Shown piece after piece: positions 60,933 through 64,000 of a DNA stretch of 64,000 bases. The notes below the pieces were generated by a model. It was not told where the DNA came from. It saw only the letters and a list, made by a program, of their open reading frames with translations, and did not search any database. The DNA is from Candidatus Cloacimonetes bacterium HGW-Cloacimonetes-3 (GTDB lineage Bacteria; Cloacimonadota; Cloacimonadia; Cloacimonadales; Cloacimonadaceae), in assembly GCA_002840645.1 (NCBI GenBank), contig PHBO01000003.1, positions 62,001-126,000 of the forward strand. The letters run 5' to 3'. Numbering within the stretch: position 1 is the stretch's first letter; every line of letters begins with the position of its first letter. A program made the translations under genes and the position numbers.

Positions 60933-61322
60933 ATGGCTAAGAAAACAAGAGTTAAGAAAAAACGTGTCCGTCTTGCCTTTGACGAAGGCTTGGTCTTCGT
61001 GCATTCCAGCTTCAATAATACAATTATTTCTCTCACGGATCGTGCAGGAAACGTTCTTGCCTGGTCCAGTGGTGGAAAAGTTGGCAACAAGGGCTCACGT
61101 AAGAGCACACCCTTTGCCGCCCAGATGGCTGCTGCTGAAGTAGCTAAAGTTGGTGCGGAAATGGGAATCCAGAAAGTGGGTGTAATAGTTAAGGGTCCTG
61201 GTGGCGGTAGAGAATCTGCCATACGTGCGGTAAACGCAGCCGGTATCAAAGTCACCATGATTAAGGACGAAACCCCCATCCCTCATAATGGTTGCCGTCC
61301 ACCCAAAACCAGAAGGATATAA
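60933..61322 (+). CDS. rpsK: Ribosomal protein S11
   Basis: 129 residues. [36 protein letters not shown], the [19 protein letters not shown] segment and the C-terminal [13 protein letters not shown]. Platform protein near the E site. Confidence 0.98.
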   Translation: MAKKTRVKKKRVRLAFDEGLVFVHSSFNNTIISLTDRAGNVLAWSSGGKVGNKGSRKSTPFAAQMAAAEVAKVGAEMGIQKVGVIVKGPGGGRESAIRAVNAAGIKVTMIKDETPIPHNGCRPPKTRRI

Positions 61323-61333
61323 GGAGAGGAATA

Positions 61334-61951
61334 ATGGCAAGATATACAGGACCTAAAGCAAGATTATGCCGCAAATTCGGCGAGAACATATTTGGTACAG
61401 CCAAATACGATAAGATTCTCGGCAAACGTAAATATCCTCCGGGACAGCACGGTAAGAATATGCGCCGCAAGCTTAGCGACTATGGTGTTCACCTTCGCGA
61501 AAAGCAAAAACTACGCTCTACTTATTGCCTGATGGAGAAACAGTTCAAGAACTACTTTTTGAAAGCTGCAAAAGCCACCGGAGTTACCGGTGATAACTTA
61601 ATGCAACTGCTTGAACGTCGTCTTGATAATGTGGTTTACCGCCTTGGATTCGCCGTCACTCGTATGCAATCCCGTCAGTTTGTTACTCACGGGCATTTCA
61701 TGGTTAACGGCAGAAAAGTAGATATCCCATCCTTCCTTGTTAAAGCAGGTGATATTATCGAAGTGCGTCCCAAAAGCAGAGGCATGAAGCTTCTTGTTGA
61801 CGCTATCGAAAGAACCGAAGTAAGCTCACCCTTTTCATGGCTGAGTGTTGATAAAGAGAATTTCCGCGGTCAATTCATCGCAATTCCCGCAGCTGGCGAG
61901 ATTCCGGTCACTGTTGACCTTCGTCTCATCGTTGAGTTCTATTCCAAATAA
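61334..61951 (+). CDS. rpsD: Ribosomal protein S4
   Basis: 205 residues from ATG 61334 (GGAGAGGAATA before it). [20 protein letters not shown]4 RNA-binding domain [20 protein letters not shown] and [19 protein letters not shown]. In E. coli S4 regulates the alpha operon. The N-terminal zinc-finger cysteines are mostly lost (single C12). Confidence 0.97.
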   Translation: MARYTGPKARLCRKFGENIFGTAKYDKILGKRKYPPGQHGKNMRRKLSDYGVHLREKQKLRSTYCLMEKQFKNYFLKAAKATGVTGDNLMQLLERRLDNVVYRLGFAVTRMQSRQFVTHGHFMVNGRKVDIPSFLVKAGDIIEVRPKSRGMKLLVDAIERTEVSSPFSWLSVDKENFRGQFIAIPAAGEIPVTVDLRLIVEFYSK

Positions 61952-61973
61952 TGCTCATCAGCAAGGAGCAGCT

Positions 61974-63140
61974 ATGATGTATCTTGAACCTTTACAAATG
62001 CCGGAGAATGTCGATTTTGACAAAGCGTCCTATTCACGCAACTACGGCAAATTTGAAATCGGTCCTCTGGAACCGGGATTTGGTACCACGCTGGGTAACA
62101 CTCTGCGCAGGGTACTGCTATCCTCCATCCAGGGTGCTGCGGTTCGTTTCATTCGGATTGAAGGACTGCATCACGAATTCTTGCCTATCCCGGGTACAAA
62201 CTCAGATTATATTGATCTGATCTTGCGGATAAAGCAACTTGTGATTCTCTCCAATTCTGTGGAAGAAATCCCTATCGTTCTGGAACACAAGGGTAAAGGT
62301 TTAATCACCGCATCCCTGATCCAGGAAAACGCCAACATCAAAATCATCAATAAAGACCTTTACCTCCTTGAGGTGGTGGAAGATATTGATTTTAAGATCG
62401 AAATGATTGTTGGCATTGGTAGAGGCTATGTGTCCTCAGACCGTCAGAATCCAGAAGGTAAAGCTGTCGGCTTTATTCCTATCGATTCCATATATTCGCC
62501 CATTCTGAAGGTTAACTTTAGTGTTACCCATCAACGGGTGAAAGAAAGAATGAACTTCGACCGCCTAATCCTGGAAATCCATTCCAATGGTGCGATTGAG
62601 CCACAAATTGCCTTGTTCTTGGCTGCTAAGATTCTCAAAGATATGGCAGCAAAGATATCCTTGTTCGAAACAGAACCGGAATATATACGCGATATTGAGC
62701 TTGATCCGGACTTGGAAGAAAAGGAACGCATTCTCCGCATGAGTGTTCGCGAGATCGAACTTACAGTTCGTGCCGCAAATTGTCTCTCCGGAGCGAAAAT
62801 TGAAACAATAGGCGAACTCGTATCCAAATCCGAGGCAGAAATGCTGAAGTTCAGAAACTTCGGTAAGAAATCCCTCGAAGAGATCGTCCTTAAACTAAAA
62901 AAATATGATCTGGATCTTGGTATGGATGTAGAAGGTATCTACCGGAAGATCAGAGAAGCCAGAAGCCGTGGGGTTCTTCCTCCTGAAGACAAGGCAGCAC
63001 CTGCACCTGAAAAGGTGAAAGCTGTTGCACAGGAAGCCGCTCCTATGGAAACTGAAGATTCTGAGCCGGTTGCCACATCCACACCCCGTAAACCCATTCC
63101 AGCCCCTAAAAAGAAGGTGAAAAATGCGACACAGACTTGA
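61974..63140 (+). CDS. rpoA: RNA polymerase alpha subunit with C-terminal extension
   Basis: 388 residues from ATG 61974; AAGGAG lies five bases upstream and the open frame further upstream overlaps rpsD and is not expected to be used. The N-terminal dimerisation domain (GPLEPGFGTTLGNTLRRVLL) and alpha-CTD (ELTVRAANCLSGAKIETIGE, FGKKSLEEIVLKL) are intact. After the CTD (about residue 335) come about 50 residues rich in alanine, proline, glutamate and lysine, which are not part of the usual protein. Its end overlaps rplQ by 17 bases. Confidence 0.96.
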   Translation: MMYLEPLQMPENVDFDKASYSRNYGKFEIGPLEPGFGTTLGNTLRRVLLSSIQGAAVRFIRIEGLHHEFLPIPGTNSDYIDLILRIKQLVILSNSVEEIPIVLEHKGKGLITASLIQENANIKIINKDLYLLEVVEDIDFKIEMIVGIGRGYVSSDRQNPEGKAVGFIPIDSIYSPILKVNFSVTHQRVKERMNFDRLILEIHSNGAIEPQIALFLAAKILKDMAAKISLFETEPEYIRDIELDPDLEEKERILRMSVREIELTVRAANCLSGAKIETIGELVSKSEAEMLKFRNFGKKSLEEIVLKLKKYDLDLGMDVEGIYRKIREARSRGVLPPEDKAAPAPEKVKAVAQEAAPMETEDSEPVATSTPRKPIPAPKKKVKNATQT

Positions 63141-63531
63141 AGGTAGAAAATTCGGCCGTGAAATGGATGCCAGACGCCTGATGATGAGAAACCTCGTCAA
63201 ATCTATGGTAGAACACGGACAGCTTAACACAACCCTTGCCAAAGCCAAAGAAATGAGAGGACATGTTGATCGTGTTATCACTTATGGAAAGGCTAACACT
63301 GTCCATGCCAGAAGATTAGCATATAGTGTGCTTGGCGATCGCGCCTTGGTTAAGAAGCTGTTTGATGAAATTGCCCCGGCATTCCAGGGACGTAACGGTG
63401 GTTACACCCGTGTACTGAAAGCCGGTTTCCGTAAAGGCGATTCCGCTCCTATGGCAATTATCCAGTTCGTGGAAGAATCTACGATTAAACCCAAAAAAGA
63501 CGCCATAAAAGCGAAAGACCTGAATAAGTAA
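63124..63531 (+). CDS. rplQ: Ribosomal protein L17
   Basis: 135 residues, MRHRLEGRKFGREMDARRLM, TTLAKAKEMRGHVDRVITYG and the C-terminal KPKKDAIKAKDLNK. Final gene of the supercluster; starts 17 bases inside rpoA, with AAGAAGGTGAAAA as a weak Shine-Dalgarno. Confidence 0.97.
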   Translation: MRHRLEGRKFGREMDARRLMMRNLVKSMVEHGQLNTTLAKAKEMRGHVDRVITYGKANTVHARRLAYSVLGDRALVKKLFDEIAPAFQGRNGGYTRVLKAGFRKGDSAPMAIIQFVEESTIKPKKDAIKAKDLNK

Positions 63532-63550
63532 ATCTATCGCTTCATATAGT

Positions 63551-63582
63551 AAAAGCGGGAAGACATCTTCCCGCTTTTTTAC
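63551..63582 (+). terminator. Terminator of the S10-spc-alpha supercluster
   Basis: Stem AAAAGCGGGAAG / CTTCCCGCTTTT with loop ACAT, followed by TT. Twenty bases after the rplQ stop. The A-rich side also makes it work for the - strand mltG gene. Confidence 0.93.
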
Positions 63583-63754
63583 ATGCATTCAATAAACGTG
63601 GGTATTCCTGTACTTGCAAAACAGATTTCTGGTCTGTTGAGCCTCTCCTGCCATCCTGGTAAGTACCATGCAACCATTACAGTAACAGCATTTCAGAAAT
63701 CCTTAACATCCCTGTTGGCACCAAACTTCAACCATGCTGCTATCTTTAGTCTAG

Positions 63755-63815
63755 CCATAACAATTCCCTAACGATTCCCTAACGCCGTTAGGGAATCGTT
63801 AGGGAATTGTTATGG
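63755..63815. repeat. 61-base perfect palindrome with tandem ATTCCCTAACG arms
   Basis: Arms 63755-63784 and 63786-63815 are exact reverse complements, 30 bases each, around a single C. Each arm contains ATTCCCTAACG twice. No target duplication is visible. Such a perfect palindrome is normally unstable, so it is recent or selected. Confidence 0.93.
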
Positions 63816-63879
63816 AAGTATTAGAGAAACAAGCAAGGGCAGTGTGGGATCTAAGAAGGTGGGAGTGAGGTGATGATTC

Positions 63880-64000
63880 TTAATTGATGTGTTTTAGATA
63901 TTGCCTTTGCTTTCGTAGATGCTCTTCGTAACTGCGGGAGAAGATGTTCTTCCCTTTGCGGTCGGCAAAGAAATACAGGTAAGAGCTATACTCCGGGTTC
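63880..64000 (-). CDS. mltG: C-terminus of endolytic murein transglycosylase MltG (partial)
   Basis: 39 residues to a TAA at 63880-63882, open to the right edge on the - strand. The sequence NPEYSSYLYFFADRKGKNIF followed by SRSYEEHLRK matches the YlYFVAdgkGgHvFs..yeeH end of MltG (YceG). MltG cuts new glycan strands at the inner membrane. Only this tail is visible, hence moderate certainty. Confidence 0.75.
   Translation of the reverse strand, partial: NPEYSSYLYFFADRKGKNIFSRSYEEHLRKQRQYLKHIN

Larger units (their letters stand above)
63532..63879. other. Convergent intergenic region with terminator and long palindrome
   Basis: No gene is seen. It contains the supercluster terminator (63551-63580) and a 61-base palindrome (63755-63815). 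Confidence 0.6.

Noticed and set aside
61845-61973. Longer rpoA starting inside rpsD
   Set aside because: ATG 61974 has AAGGAG at the right distance and gives the family N-terminus.
63583-63771. 62-codon frame after rplQ
   Set aside because: Starts within the terminator region and ends in the palindrome; no ribosome-binding site.

Overview
The window looks like a chromosome segment of a Candidatus Cloacimonadota (WWE1 / Cloacimonas-type) bacterium. This is inferred from three things seen together: a lysine-fermentation block (3,5-diaminohexanoate dehydrogenase next to lysine 2,3-aminomutase), several large secreted proteins ending in the FlgD-like C-terminal sorting domain used by type IX-like secretion, and a fermentative, ferredoxin-linked ETF. 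Cells would be Gram-negative-type (lipoproteins, an outer-membrane barrel candidate, MltG, SppA).

Layout. 0-10 kb: tail of a sorted surface protein, then kdd-kamA-kamB-like-CDF transporter-M23 peptidase in one tight + strand run, a small exported protein on the - strand, an orphan ferredoxin-ETF alpha gene coupled to an amidohydrolase, and queE. 10-15.8 kb: an accessory island. It holds a plasmid/phage-type replication module (primase split by an in-frame TAG, P4-type helicase) plus one unknown gene. Two outward-facing paralogous small genes ('family A') sharing an upstream box bracket it. The island is packed with palindromes; some lie in frame inside genes, others form stems whose G-U pairs point to an RNA role. 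15.9-24 kb: housekeeping - strand genes (RNase G, SppA, tRNA-Ser, PurH, YihY, MacB/LolCDE-type ABC pair). 24-34.5 kb: secreted proteins (2015-residue C25-type protease, barrel protein, M14 carboxypeptidase). 34.7-40 kb: rpmE-DUF1385-prfA-CNNM-ftcD on the + strand. 40-48.4 kb: DUF3795, DUF4097 lipoprotein, sorted propeller-type protein, prolyl oligopeptidase, third family A copy, lipoprotein. 48.8-63.6 kb: one uninterrupted S10-spc-alpha supercluster (30 genes, rpsJ to rplQ) with a promoter, a structured leader carrying a well-initiated upstream ORF, and a strong terminator. The right edge holds the C-terminus of mltG.

How the parts work together: the left part serves amino-acid fermentation (lysine to acetate/butyrate, electrons via ferredoxin/ETF). 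The secreted peptidases and prolyl oligopeptidase fit a protein-degrading life style that supplies those amino acids. The island is the main place where undescribed biology may lie: family A, in-frame palindromic peptides, RNA-type hairpins, and the amber codon in the primase. A second recurring oddity over the whole window is long inverted repeats, several with arms built of short tandem repeats. All calls were made by reading; no database search was run.
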